Of a DNA stretch of 64,000 nucleotides, positions 24,714 through 33,220 are shown one piece after another (the first letter of the stretch is position 1; every line of letters begins with the position of its first letter). The DNA is from Eubacteriaceae bacterium (lineage in GTDB: Bacteria > Bacillota > Clostridia > Lachnospirales > Lachnospiraceae): positions 76,564 through 140,563 of the forward strand of contig CABJBF010000003.1 in NCBI GenBank assembly GCA_902363805.1. Reading direction: 5' to 3'. The notes below the pieces were generated by a model, which saw only the letters and a program-made list of their open reading frames with translations, had not been told where the DNA came from and did no database searches. Both the position numbers and the translations under genes were made by a program.

Positions 24714-25184
24714 TTATTCTTTATTCACTTTGTTATCAATAGCCTGCACCAATAATTTATATCTTTTCAATGTATCGGCATTCTTTCCACAGTACTCTCG
24801 TTTTACAAGTTCATTATTGCTATAATCTACATAAATATCATACAAATCAAATTGGTCACTTGTTAAATCAATATAATGTTCGTTAATTTTATTGAAATAA
24901 TGAGTACCACCGCCTGAAACTCTTATTTTATGAATTGTGCCTCCAAACATATCATAAACCAGCGTTGCTGTTATTGCACACTGTCCATATGTAGGATCAT
25001 TTTCCTCATCATACTCTTTTTGACAGCTAGGATAGGCTGTTTCTCTACACCAAACATCAAGTAAAATTTCAAACAATTCATCAATAGTTTTTATCTTGCA
25101 ATTATTTCCATTTTTTCTATGTATTTCTTTTGTGTATTCATTTCCGAAATATGAAATATTTCGTCCCGATTTTGTTTTAAACAT
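24714..25184 (-). CDS. YunG-like conserved protein
   Basis: 156 residues with the block YGQCAITATLVYDMFGG, then HYFNKINEHYIDLTSDQFD, which matches the YunG family of Bacillus and Clostridia. The cysteine in YGQCA, the histidine in THYFN and the downstream aspartate are arranged as a possible papain-like (NlpC/transglutaminase-like) triad, but no activity is known. From 24548 to 24713 only a possible short gene remnant is seen. Confidence 0.7.
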   Translation of the reverse strand: MFKTKSGRNISYFGNEYTKEIHRKNGNNCKIKTIDELFEILLDVWCRETAYPSCQKEYDEENDPTYGQCAITATLVYDMFGGTIHKIRVSGGGTHYFNKINEHYIDLTSDQFDLYDIYVDYSNNELVKREYCGKNADTLKRYKLLVQAIDNKVNKE

Positions 25185-25302
25185 TTTCTATTTCCTTTCT
25201 ACTACAATATATTTATGGTTAATAACCCTTACAGCCAGTAAGGAATTATCCATCTTGTTGCTTAAGCTGTTAGAATGTAGGTAGCAATTGGATATCTTCT
25301 CC

Positions 25303-25477
25303 TTTCTTGGACTTCGCGTCCGTAAAAAAGACTGATAACCAGCTCCTCATTCGCAGCGTTCATTTTATGCAGGTTGAATCGCCATAGGTGCATTCGTGTC
25401 ACACCACAGTAGATCGAATAGGCAATGAGTAAAACTGATATTTATCCATTGCAATAATCTTAAGGAGTGACAAATTT
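25303..25477 (+). ncRNA. Putative IS110 bridge RNA region (left end)
   Basis: About 175 non-coding bases precede the transposase start. IS110-group elements encode a structured bridge RNA exactly here, which pairs with target and donor DNA. Visible are a GGACTTCGCGTCC stem-loop (25309-25321 region) and further GC-richer segments unlike the AT-rich surroundings. The position and composition support the call; the loops have not been folded or matched to target and donor sequences. Confidence 0.5.
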
Positions 25478-25776
25478 ATGAACGCAGTAGGTATTGATGT
25501 TTCAAAAGTTAAAAGTATGGTTGCTATTATGCGACCTTTTGGTGAAATTGTTTCCACACCTTTTGAAATCAAACTGACCTACGAAAAACCTTATTTCAGG
25601 TAATGGACGCTTTAATCAAGACCAAACCATAGGATGATCCTGTGTATCAGTTCTTAGACAAGAAACGTGCTCAAGGTAAACCCTATTATGTCTATATGAC
25701 GGCTGGTGCCAACAAGTTTCTAAGAATCTACTATGGACGAGTGAAAGAATATCTTTCATCCCTTCCAGAATCCTAA
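25478..25776 (+). pseudogene. IS110 transposase, internally deleted
   Basis: ATG 25478 with AAGGAG upstream opens MNAVGIDVSKVKSMVAIM, the DEDD (RuvC-like) first block with its catalytic aspartate, and stops in TAA after 41 codons. In the next frame from about 25594 the sequence resumes as KTKP, stop, DDPVYQFLDKKRAQGKPYY and GANKFLRIYYGRVKEYL, the C-terminal serine-containing region of IS110 proteins. Most of the protein is missing. Confidence 0.8.
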
Positions 25777-25932
25777 TTATCACTACGATTTTCAGACCAG
25801 CACTAGTGTGGTGGTTTTATTTTGATACCTAATTTTCAACCTGTATAAAATTTTCAATGTTCTTTAGATTAGCCTTGACTTTTTATTTGCAGGCTACTAC
25901 AGACAAAAGAGTTTTTATTTTATCATTTATTT

Positions 25933-26724
25933 TTATTCTTTTTTTGCAATATGAACACCTATTGAGTTATCTGTAGAATTTGGTCCACTTAAAGATGTAT
26001 CATAAAATAATAAGTTTCCATGCGAGTTATACAATTTTTCTTCTTTATCAAAATCATATATACAACTGTATTCATCTTCAAATCCTATTTGATTATACAC
26101 TTCTACGATATTTTTATTAAAATTTTTGGGTTCATCCTTACTATTAGGTGTCCCAAAACCAGCAAGAGCCATACTAATAGACATTGATGCTAAACTTGCA
26201 TTATATGATGATGAATCTTCACTAAAATAACTGTCTCTATAGTAGAAATCAGTTGTTGTACTATTTCCACCAGTTCCCATTTCAAAAGGAAATTTACCAT
26301 TAACTGTAACTTTTTTATCCGAATAATCATGATCTGAAATATTTACATTTACGTTGTCTATTTCGCATATGAATCCGTAGTTTTTTAAATCAAAAAATGT
26401 ATTTGCGTAACCAGCTCCATCTTGTGATGAATCATTCCAAGTCCCCAATGTTTTATACTTGTTTACAGAAGTATAATCTCCTGTAATGATATGACCATAT
26501 CCTTCTATTATGTTATGATAATTATTAGGTTCATCATACGCCCAATTATTATATAAAAATTCTTCATCAGTAATCCATGTCCATTCCTCATACTGAAAGT
26601 TTTCATATGCTCCAATCCAATAATTATTCATTAAATTTGCAGAATCTATTTTTTTAATTTCCTCTTCTATTTTTTCTTGTTCACCTGCCGATGTAATTGA
26701 ACATAAATGCCCATTTTTTTCAAT
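25933..26724 (-). pseudogene. C-type lectin-like domain joined to lipase-like N-terminal region, truncated at both ends
   Basis: The open frame begins after an in-frame TAA and reads NGHLCSITSAGEQEKI, then WIGAYENFQYEEWTWI, NNWAYDEPNN and YGFICEI, a C-type lectin-like fold (WIGL and WxWxD blocks). A second part (FYYRDSYFSEDSSSYN, LASMSISMALAGFGT, YNQIGFEDEY, IGVHIA) matches the start of class-3 lipase/Mbeg1-like proteins and then stops abruptly at the IS110 remnant. Without start, signal peptide or catalytic serine it is unlikely to be functional. Confidence 0.6.
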
Positions 26725-27133
26725 TTAAAATGGTTACATTAATGTCATATCCAATTTTCTTGTAATCTTCTATGATTTTCTTTTCTATTGCTCCATTCAT
26801 CATTGAACGCAATCCTTCAACATTTTCCATTACCACATATTCCGGCTTAAGGCGTTCAACAATCTTCTTCATTTCCAAATACAAGCTATTTCTTTCATCA
26901 GTTATTACCCTGTTTCCCGACATTGAAAATCCTTGGCATGGGAATCCTCCAACCACCAAGTTTACATGTCTTTCTCCTATTTCATCATAAAGCTTTTGCT
27001 TAACTTCCTCTTCCCTTATGTCTCTAGTTTCTACGGTTTCATTGAATCCTTTTTGTTCAATGAAGTTGTATTTATATGTTTCCACTGCCGCATCCATTAT
27101 TTCCACAGATGCCACAGGTGTAAAGCCAGCCAT
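26720..27133 (-). pseudogene. C5-cytosine DNA methyltransferase fragment
   Basis: 137 codons start in the middle of motif I (MAGFTPVASVE; the FxGxGG is absent) and include motif IV VVGGFPCQGFSMSG with the catalytic cysteine and motif VI VVMENVEGL. It ends at NVTILN where the gene is cut and joined to the lectin-like frame, before the target recognition domain. Therefore inactive. No restriction enzyme gene is nearby. Confidence 0.85.
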
Positions 27134-27138
27134 AAAAT

Positions 27139-27175
27139 AAGCATATTCTAACGTAATTTCAGCTAGAATATGCTT
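27139..27175. terminator. Hairpin between flavin reductase and methyltransferase remnant
   Basis: AAGCATATTCTA (27139-27150) pairs exactly with TAGAATATGCTT (27164-27175) over a 13-base loop. The plus strand continues CTTTTTATTC and the minus strand ATTTTA. It probably terminated the flavin reductase transcript; the methyltransferase remnant is fused just beyond it. Confidence 0.65.
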
Positions 27176-27231
27176 CTTTTTATTCTTCTCGCAATTTTAT
27201 ATTATGCTACCACAAAATCAACATCTTTCTA

Positions 27232-27855
27232 TCAAGCGTAAATTGGTTCAAAATCATCTGCGCCATGTCCACAAACCGGGCATACATAATCTTTAGGCAA
27301 CTCACTTCCTTCATATACATAATTGCAGATTTTACATCTCCAGCCTACTATTTTTCTTCCGTTACTTTCATCATCCTTTTTAGGCTTTGGTTTTATTTCA
27401 TTTTGATATTGTGCATAAGTCAATGGTTCTTTTTCACTTAAAACTTTTGCATCTGTAACTTCTGCAATAAACAAAGTGTGTGTTCCAAGGTCATGCTTTT
27501 CAACAACCTTACCACTTATAACTGCACATGACTGCCATCCAAGATAAGGAATTCCTTCATTATCAGTTGGTGGTGTAATATTTGAGAACTTGTTCACATC
27601 TCTTCCTGATTGGAAACCAAAATGCTTTATAGACTCAAACGTACAATCACTATCTAAAATGCTAACTGCTAAAATTCCGCTCTTTTTAATTAATTCACAT
27701 GTATAATTACTGTTAAGCACCGACACGGCTATTCTAACCGGATTATTAGCCACCTGAATACATGTATTTGTAATACATCCATTAATCACATCCCCTGCCT
27801 TAGTGGATACCATAAATACCCCATAAGTCAAGTTATAAATTGCCTTCTTATCCAT
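27232..27855 (-). CDS. Flavin reductase domain fused to rubredoxin (Hrb-like)
   Basis: 207 residues. Residues 1-150 form an FMN-binding split barrel of the flavin reductase/flavoredoxin type (YGVFMVSTKAGDVINGC, ITNTCIQVANNPVRIAVS). Residues 166-207 are a rubredoxin with two metal-binding pairs, CKICNYVYEG and CPVCGHGADDFE. High-molecular-weight rubredoxins of this design pass electrons from NAD(P)H oxidoreductases to flavodiiron proteins during oxygen or NO stress in anaerobes. The partner proteins are not in this window. Supports a strict anaerobe. Confidence 0.9.
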   Translation of the reverse strand: MDKKAIYNLTYGVFMVSTKAGDVINGCITNTCIQVANNPVRIAVSVLNSNYTCELIKKSGILAVSILDSDCTFESIKHFGFQSGRDVNKFSNITPPTDNEGIPYLGWQSCAVISGKVVEKHDLGTHTLFIAEVTDAKVLSEKEPLTYAQYQNEIKPKPKKDDESNGRKIVGWRCKICNYVYEGSELPKDYVCPVCGHGADDFEPIYA

Positions 27856-27977
27856 ATTAATTCCTCCAAATTTTATTTATGTTCACTGTTCTATTTAGTT
27901 ATTCTGTATTTTCTCATTAGTGCCTTCTGGTATTCCTCATCATTTACTGCCTTTTCAAGTTCTTCATATTTATTTTC

Positions 27978-28517
27978 TTATATTAGCATTTTTATCAGCT
28001 TACTCATATCGCCTATTCCTTCTTTTCTTCCTTCTTCCTTTCCATTCCTATACTGCTGATTTAATTCCATCTGATATGACATATACTCTCGCCTCCATTG
28101 GTCATTTCTTTTGGCTTCAAACACTTTCTGATCAATTTTCTTAGCAAGTTTGCTTTCCGGTTCTTTGCCATCGAAATAATCTAATAATAATTTCAACTCT
28201 TTGCTTATGCTGCTTCTATCTCCCTTGGTATTTAAGAAAATTTTATGCGTTCCGTCATTTAATTTTAATTCCGGCTTATTAATACATATATTTTCAAATT
28301 CATACATACTTTTATTGCTTTCAAAAAAATCAAAAGTGCAAATAAAAATTACATAACTTGTATTAAGTATATCATATGCTTCACCTTTTTCAATCAGGTT
28401 TAAATCAATAATATCCTGATAATATCGTGATCTTTTAGGTAGTTCTTCATATTTTGTCGTTTGCATTTCTAAGTTAAAAACCGTATTTTCATCATCTTCA
28501 ACATAATAAAAGGCGTT
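27978..28517 (-). pseudogene. Rpn-family nuclease/transposase-like gene, 5' truncated
   Basis: The open frame follows an in-frame TAG and reads FNLEMQTTKYEELPKRSRYYQ, YVIFICTFDFFE, and a C-terminal coiled region with GKEEGRKEGI. These are the second half of the Rpn (PD-(D/E)xK) recombination-promoting family; the core LExQ-type strand is kept (NLEMQ) but the N-terminal catalytic part is lost. An internal ATG at 28466 gives 162 residues. The cut lies right at a terminator hairpin. Confidence 0.75.
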
Positions 28518-28552
28518 CTATGAAGCTATTACACCATAGAACGCCTTTTATT
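28505..28552. terminator. Perfect 18-bp hairpin
   Basis: AATAAAAGGCGTTCTATG (28505-28522) pairs exactly with its complement at 28535-28552 over a 12-base loop, with T-rich flanks on both sides. It terminates the HTH gene at 28604 and abuts the truncated Rpn gene. Confidence 0.75.
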
Positions 28553-28603
28553 AACTTTTTAATCGTCTAATATATATATCAATTAACATTATTACCTATA
28601 TCC

Positions 28604-28845
28604 CTATAATTGGTTAATCATAATATTCATATGATATTTTTTTCTTTTTCTATCATAAACAATATCTACATTTCCGATTATGTCTCTGTATTCAGAAAGA
28701 AAGCTTCTAATCTCGTTTATGTCTCTTGATACTGTTTTTTTAGATACATCATATTTGTAGGATAACTCCTGAGTTGAAAATATTTGTCATTAATCCCCAT
28801 ATAAAATATATCTAAAATTCTATATTTTTTGTCAGGTAATTCCAT
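28604..28845 (-). pseudogene. Small helix-turn-helix protein gene with frameshift
   Basis: ATG 28845 with GAGGTG upstream opens MELPDKKYRILDIFY. Near 28780 the coding pattern moves to another frame, which gives FSTQELSYKYDVSKKTVSRD, INEIRSFLSEYRDIIGN and a stop at 28604. TQELSxKYxVSKKTVxRDIxxI is an HTH_11/DeoR-like recognition unit. An unbroken gene would encode about 80 residues. Frameshift or assembly error. From 28846 to 28920 nothing else is seen. Confidence 0.6.
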
Positions 28846-28920
28846 AAATAAACACCTCACTCATATATTGATTTAGAAGTTATCATGCTAAGATTACCGT
28901 CTCAATTTCAAAATTGAAAT

Positions 28921-29673
28921 TTAATCTAATTTAAATCCACTAAGTAAACTTCCTAAAGAAGTTCCAATACTTTCCACTTCCTGCATGTTGTTTTTTATTT
29001 CCTCTTCTTCCTGAATTCTTTTTTCTTCCAACAAATCTTTAATACTTAAACTTATCTTTCCGCCATCATTTTTAATGACTTTTGCCTTCACAATCTGTCC
29101 TACTTCCAGAGCTTCTTTTGGAGATTTAATATGATCCATGGAAATCTGTGAAATATGCACCAAACCTGTTACATCGTTTCCTAAGTCTACAAAGGCACCA
29201 TATGGCTGAATAGATTCTACTTTTCCTTCAACAACAGAACCAACCTCTATCTTTGAAACAGCCATCTCTCGCTGCGCCTTTCTGGCAGCTGCACTTTCTT
29301 CACGAAGAATTTCTCTGGCTGATAAAACGAGTTTGTTTTTTTCCATATCCGCTTCAATAACACGAACTCTAATATCTCTGCCTAACCAATCATTTGTATC
29401 CTCCACATGATTAATATCTAATCTGCTAACCGGGATAAATCCTCGGACACCTTCCACTAAAGCAATCACACCTTTATTTACGATTCCCGAAATCGTAACC
29501 GACAGAATAGTTCCTGCCTCCTTATATTCATTAATCTTTTCCCATGCCAACAAAGTATCTGTATCATACTCTCCATTTCCCATATGTGCATAAGACTCCT
29601 CTAATGCCTGTCCTAAATCTTCCATTTTTTCTATTTCGTTTTCTGCTACATTGTCCATTGTTTTTTCTTCCAT
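28921..29673 (-). CDS. S1 RNA-binding domain protein
   Basis: The start at 29673 (MEEKTMDN) has AAGGAG seven bases upstream. About 250 residues with two S1 folds: the first (about 45-125, AGTILSVTISGIVNKGVIALVEG) degenerate, the second (about 146-218, VGSVVEGKVESIQPYGAFVDL, GLVHISQIS) canonical. Such short S1 proteins in Clostridia are related to the ribosomal protein S1/YugI group and bind RNA; they are often annotated as S1-like without a fixed role. Free-standing gene with base use like the backbone. Confidence 0.85.
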   Translation of the reverse strand: MEEKTMDNVAENEIEKMEDLGQALEESYAHMGNGEYDTDTLLAWEKINEYKEAGTILSVTISGIVNKGVIALVEGVRGFIPVSRLDINHVEDTNDWLGRDIRVRVIEADMEKNKLVLSAREILREESAAARKAQREMAVSKIEVGSVVEGKVESIQPYGAFVDLGNDVTGLVHISQISMDHIKSPKEALEVGQIVKAKVIKNDGGKISLSIKDLLEEKRIQEEEEIKNNMQEVESIGTSLGSLLSGFKLD

Positions 29674-29841
29674 TGTGCTTCTCCTTATCACAAATTTTTA
29701 TTTATCTGGAGTCATTGTATCATATTCTCATATAAGGTGCAAAAAGGAGTTTTGATTAGTGAAATAACGTTAATCTTAATTGCATGAAATTATTTTACTC
29801 GTATTGGCTTAATCGTTAATCTAATAAAACTTATTTGTTAA

Positions 29842-30450
29842 TTAAATAATTCTAATGATTTGCTCATACAAGCAAATACTTTCGCTATTAATAGCCTGAT
29901 CAACATGCATATGTCCAAAGAAATGTTTTTTATAATTTGTAGTTGCCTTAATTTCTTCCAAATAGTTAGTCAAAACATCTGTCTCATACAATCCTACGCC
30001 TCCAATCAAATATAATTCTGATGTACTAGGACTATGACTGATAATATAATCTACTATATTATTATTTCTTTTTAATACATCCATTCCATGTTTCATTTCT
30101 TCCTCTGTTGGAAGTTCTTCTTTCCACCAGCTAATATCTTTTACTCTAAACCCATACTTGCCTTGTCTTTCTAATTCTTTAGCTTTTTCTTTCCAGTTAT
30201 CTGGGCATAAAATGCCATCTGAAATATCATGACTGCTTGCCCCACCAAAAGCAAAGAATTTTCTACTTTCAATCGTAAATATAGGTTGAAGCTTGCTGTT
30301 AAAATTGATTACACACAATGCTTCCCTGTCTAAATCCCTTATATAGTCTCCAACTACCATTGCCACCTTTTCAGGAGAAGTAAGTTGTTCTTCAGATAAC
30401 AGAGGTCGCTCATTAACAAGCCTAATCGATACCTGATTTATCTTTTTCAT
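29842..30450 (-). CDS. Chimeric ORF: RadC-like JAB N-terminus joined to metallophosphoesterase C-terminus
   Basis: Residues 1-57 (VSIRLVNERPLLSEEQ, VAMVVGDYIRDLDREALCVI, NFNSKLQPI) are the start of the RadC-like JAB proteins carried by Lachnospiraceae integrative elements. From about residue 58 the sequence changes to the later part of a metallophosphoesterase: FFAFGGASSHDISDGIL, YIISHSPSTS (H139) and FFGHMHVDQA (H180, H182), ending LYEQIIRI. The first metal-binding motif (DxH) is missing and the JAB active-site HxH is missing. The join is in frame. Probably a non-functional deletion product, though it has a start and ribosome context. Confidence 0.8.
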   Translation of the reverse strand: MKKINQVSIRLVNERPLLSEEQLTSPEKVAMVVGDYIRDLDREALCVINFNSKLQPIFTIESRKFFAFGGASSHDISDGILCPDNWKEKAKELERQGKYGFRVKDISWWKEELPTEEEMKHGMDVLKRNNNIVDYIISHSPSTSELYLIGGVGLYETDVLTNYLEEIKATTNYKKHFFGHMHVDQAINSESICLYEQIIRII

Positions 30451-30547
30451 CTGTTACCACCTCAACTTTAATGACAAACTCTTCATCCTGGTTTAAGTTT
30501 GAAATTTCAATCTTTATTATCTCTGCTAACTTTTTTTCAAAATCCAT
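30422..30547 (-). CDS. Small DUF1413-like protein, probably truncated
   Basis: A 41-residue frame starts at ATG 30547 with GAGGTGG upstream. FEKKLAEIIK, then NLNQDEEFVIK resembles the start of DUF1413 proteins (LxxGEEFxVKDLF). It then diverges into EVVTDEKDKSGID and overlaps the first nine codons of the chimeric JAB gene in another frame. Too short for the ORF scan used as a guide elsewhere; included because of its ribosome site and placement six bases after DUF5688. Confidence 0.45.
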   Translation of the reverse strand: MDFEKKLAEIIKIEISNLNQDEEFVIKVEVVTDEKDKSGID

Positions 30548-30552
30548 TACGA

Positions 30553-31569
30553 CTATCTTCCACCTCTTTCTGTGTTTTCTCTTGCCCCAAGGTCCACATC
30601 ATCAAGACTTTTGTTTATTGTGTCTGTTGCCAGTCTCAAAGTCCTTAAGTCCCTGTCATAGTGGTAAACCTGATTTGAAAGGCGGTCATTTATATCTACC
30701 TGCTCCATATTTATTTCATAAACCATTTCAGCAAGTTCCTCCGGTGAGCCAAAATCTGCGGGCACTGCAATAACCTCGTGAACACTTGAAGGTAAAATAT
30801 ATAAGTCACCTCCAACCTGCTCTGCTAATTCGTGGATAGGTTCTTCGTATAACATTGATGCTGCACCAAACAACTTACTTTCATTTGTAATGACATACAT
30901 ACAATTTTCATCAGGTGTTTCCTGCATTACTTCACTGAACTCTTTTTGCATTTCTTCATCAATTCCACTCTCACCAAATATGATTTCGCTAATGACTTCG
31001 TTCATATTCTTAACTAATATAGGGAATAGTTCCTTTGTGTTTTTGTTTGCTGCATTGTACAAATCATTTTCCGTAAGACCTTCCTTCTTTGCCAAATCAT
31101 TGTCAACAAGATTTGTATATGTTCCCAAAGAATCATTTCCAAGATTCCATCTATACACAATTGCAAGGTCCTCAAACTCCCTATGGGGAACGGTCTTTAA
31201 TATCTCTCTGTTCTGCTCGGCATTTATTAAAGTAAAAAACACGTTATCTTTAAGTCTTGATGTGTCCAAAAGCTCTGCCTTGATTTCATCATTAAATGAC
31301 TTGATTCCTCTTTCCATTGTTTCAGCCGCCATTCTTACGACCTCTTCATAATTTCCTGTTCTCTCATATTCTTCATAAAGATTATTTACATATATAGTTG
31401 GTGTAGCATTTTTTAACCCCGGAATATCATAAAAATTCAATCCATCAACTTCACGGTTGGTTTTGTTAACCTTTCTGATTACAACTCCATAATCCTTATA
31501 CTTTTCATCCATATAATCCTTAATATCATCCTTAATTTTTTCCTTAAATTCTTCGTAATTTAAATTCAT
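30553..31569 (-). CDS. DUF5688 family protein (integrative-element accessory gene)
   Basis: 338 residues, rich in Glu/Lys, soluble, with the family blocks YEEFKEKIKDDIKDYM, NREVDGLNFYDI, PTIYVNNLYEEYERTGNYEE and the C-terminal LYILPSSVHEVIAVP. DUF5688 proteins accompany RadC-like and conjugation genes on integrative elements of Lachnospiraceae; no function is established. GGAGGAC sits upstream of the start at 31569. Intact, unlike its neighbours. Confidence 0.85.
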   Translation of the reverse strand: MNLNYEEFKEKIKDDIKDYMDEKYKDYGVVIRKVNKTNREVDGLNFYDIPGLKNATPTIYVNNLYEEYERTGNYEEVVRMAAETMERGIKSFNDEIKAELLDTSRLKDNVFFTLINAEQNREILKTVPHREFEDLAIVYRWNLGNDSLGTYTNLVDNDLAKKEGLTENDLYNAANKNTKELFPILVKNMNEVISEIIFGESGIDEEMQKEFSEVMQETPDENCMYVITNESKLFGAASMLYEEPIHELAEQVGGDLYILPSSVHEVIAVPADFGSPEELAEMVYEINMEQVDINDRLSNQVYHYDRDLRTLRLATDTINKSLDDVDLGARENTERGGR

Positions 31570-31619
31570 GTTCGTCCTCCTAAAAAATTTATAATTCTAA
31601 TATTGGCCCTGTTTCACTC

Positions 31620-31655
31620 CTACGGTGGAACAACTAAAATGCTTTCACTTTTCAT
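31620..31655 (-). CDS. Eleven-codon ORF with strong ribosome site
   Basis: GGAGGTGTCTT precedes ATG 31655, and the frame MKSESILVVPP stops at TAG. The strong start signal and the placement 50 bases upstream of DUF5688 suggest either a leader peptide or the surviving start of a deleted element gene. Only the start signal supports it. Confidence 0.3.
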   Translation of the reverse strand: MKSESILVVPP

Positions 31656-31680
31656 AAGACACCTCCATTTTTGCAATAAA

Positions 31681-31737
31681 AAATGCCCTATTGAAAAACA
31701 GTCAGTTCTTAAACTACTGTTCTCAATAAGACATTTA
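31681..31737 (-). terminator. Orphan terminator hairpin
   Basis: AAATGCCCTATTGAAAAACAGT (22 bases, 31681-31702) pairs imperfectly with 31714-31737, followed on the minus strand by TTTTTT. No minus-strand gene remains immediately upstream, because the interval 31738-32077 holds only AT-rich sequence up to the IS remnant. Its core resembles the hairpin at 14409. Confidence 0.55.
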
Positions 31738-32077
31738 TTTATTTTTAATTTAAAGTTTTAGGGTTTGTTGCTCTTAAACTTTATGGTTATATTTTACTAT
31801 TGCGATGTATCAATGTCGAATTCTAACATGGATGAGATTTAGGAAAATAAACCGTATTGTGTTTTAAATTATTTGATGGCTATAAAAAGGAAAGGTTGGG
31901 ACACGGGGTCCCAACCTATTTCTACTACAACTGACTTCTTAACCTATGCTATTTTTGGATTTTTTATAATTCTGCTCAACCACTTTTCGTGTATGGAAAG
32001 AAGTTCTTTATTGATAATTTTTATCCATTTATTCGTAAATCTCTATTCATCTTCCTCCTCGAATATCCAATATAATT

Positions 32078-33220
32078 GTGTGGCAGTTCAGTCAATGGCT
32101 TCTCGACAACGACTGCCTTGATGTCTGTATGGAATCCACAGGAAAATACCGGATTCCTGTCTTTAATATTCTGGAAGATGAAATCAATGTTGTCATTGCC
32201 AATCCCAAATGGGTAAAGGCTGTAAAAGGCAACAAAGATGATACCAAAGATTCTAAATGGATTGGAGACTTGTTCCGTCTTGGGCTTGTCAAAGGCAGTT
32301 ATATTCCTTGCAAGGCAGTCCGTATTCTGAGGGAATACACCCGCTATCGTTACAAGCTCGTTTCCTGTCGTTCAAGTGAAAAGAATAGATATCAGAATGC
32401 TCTTACTGTTTGTAATGTTGCATTAGATTCTGTTGTTTCCGATATCTTTGGGAAGTCATCCACGTCCATTATTGACTATCTGCTTGATCAATCGGGGACA
32501 TCCATTAACCACGAAGAAATCGCATCTAAACTTCTTAGAAACCTCAAATCCAAAGAAGATGCTGTTATAGAATCCGTCGAAGGATATCAGATGACTGATA
32601 CCCAAAAATACCGTATGCGTCTTGTTCGCGCACACATGGATTATATCACAGCCGAAATCAATGATGTTGATAAAATGATAGAAAATATGATTTCTTCTAA
32701 TCCTGATTTTGAAAATGCTGTCCGGTTCCTCTGTACCATTCCGGGTGTCAAACGTGATAGTGCAATCACTATCATCTCCGAAATCGGTACGGATATGTCT
32801 CAGTTCTCGGGTTCCAAACGTTTATGTTGCTGGGCTGGTTTAACACCTGACAGCAATGAATCTGCTGGTAAGAAGAAATCTGTCTGGATTACGCGTGCTG
32901 GTGTCTACCTCAAGCCTGCATTAGTACAATGTGCTCATGCAGCCGTAAAATCTGACAAATCTCCTTACTACAAAAAGAAATATGAAGCTCTAGTTAAACG
33001 TCGTGGCAAGAAAAGAGCCATTATCGCTATTGCCCGTATGATTCTTACTGCCATCTACCAGATGCTGTCTACCGGTGAGGAGTGGAATCCGAGCAATCTT
33101 TATAAAATCGATATGCCTGTAGCTCTTGTTGAAAAACAAAAGGCAAAAGCTATCAGACAGGCAAAGAAGCTATTACAACGTGAAGGAACACTTCCACCTG
33201 ATAAGCCATTAGCTTCTTAA
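32078..33220 (+). pseudogene. IS110-family (IS1111 group) transposase, 5' truncated
   Basis: 380 codons read WQFSQWLLDNDCLDVCMEST, GKYRIPVFNILE, NPKWVKAVKGNKDDTKDS, RFLCTIPGVKRDSAITI and AGVYLKPALVQCAHAAVKS. These are the second to fourth acidic DEDD blocks and the C-terminal serine domain of IS1111-type transposases. The first block (GLDVHK-like) and start are missing; the frame opens at a chance GTG. Sequence differs from the IS110 remnant at 25478, so they are unrelated events. The 3' part is intact to TAA. Confidence 0.88.

Larger units (their letters stand above)
25290..25850 (+). mobile_element. IS110-family deletion derivative
   Basis: The element holds an upstream non-coding region (about 25290-25477), the first 41 codons of an IS110 transposase, a large internal deletion, and the last 55 or so codons followed by a short right end rich in T. 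It lies between the YunG-like gene and the truncated CTLD gene. Exact ends are uncertain because IS110 elements lack terminal inverted repeats and target duplications. It cannot move without a transposase supplied in trans. Confidence 0.7.

Noticed and set aside
745..30450. Integron cassette array with attC sites
   Set aside because: Small same-strand genes fit the idea, but the hairpins do not share the attC core GTTRRRY/RYYYAAC and no integron integrase is visible.
31873..32121. 82-codon plus-strand frame before the IS1111 remnant
   Set aside because: Low-complexity hydrophobic translation, overlaps the transposase frame, no start signal.
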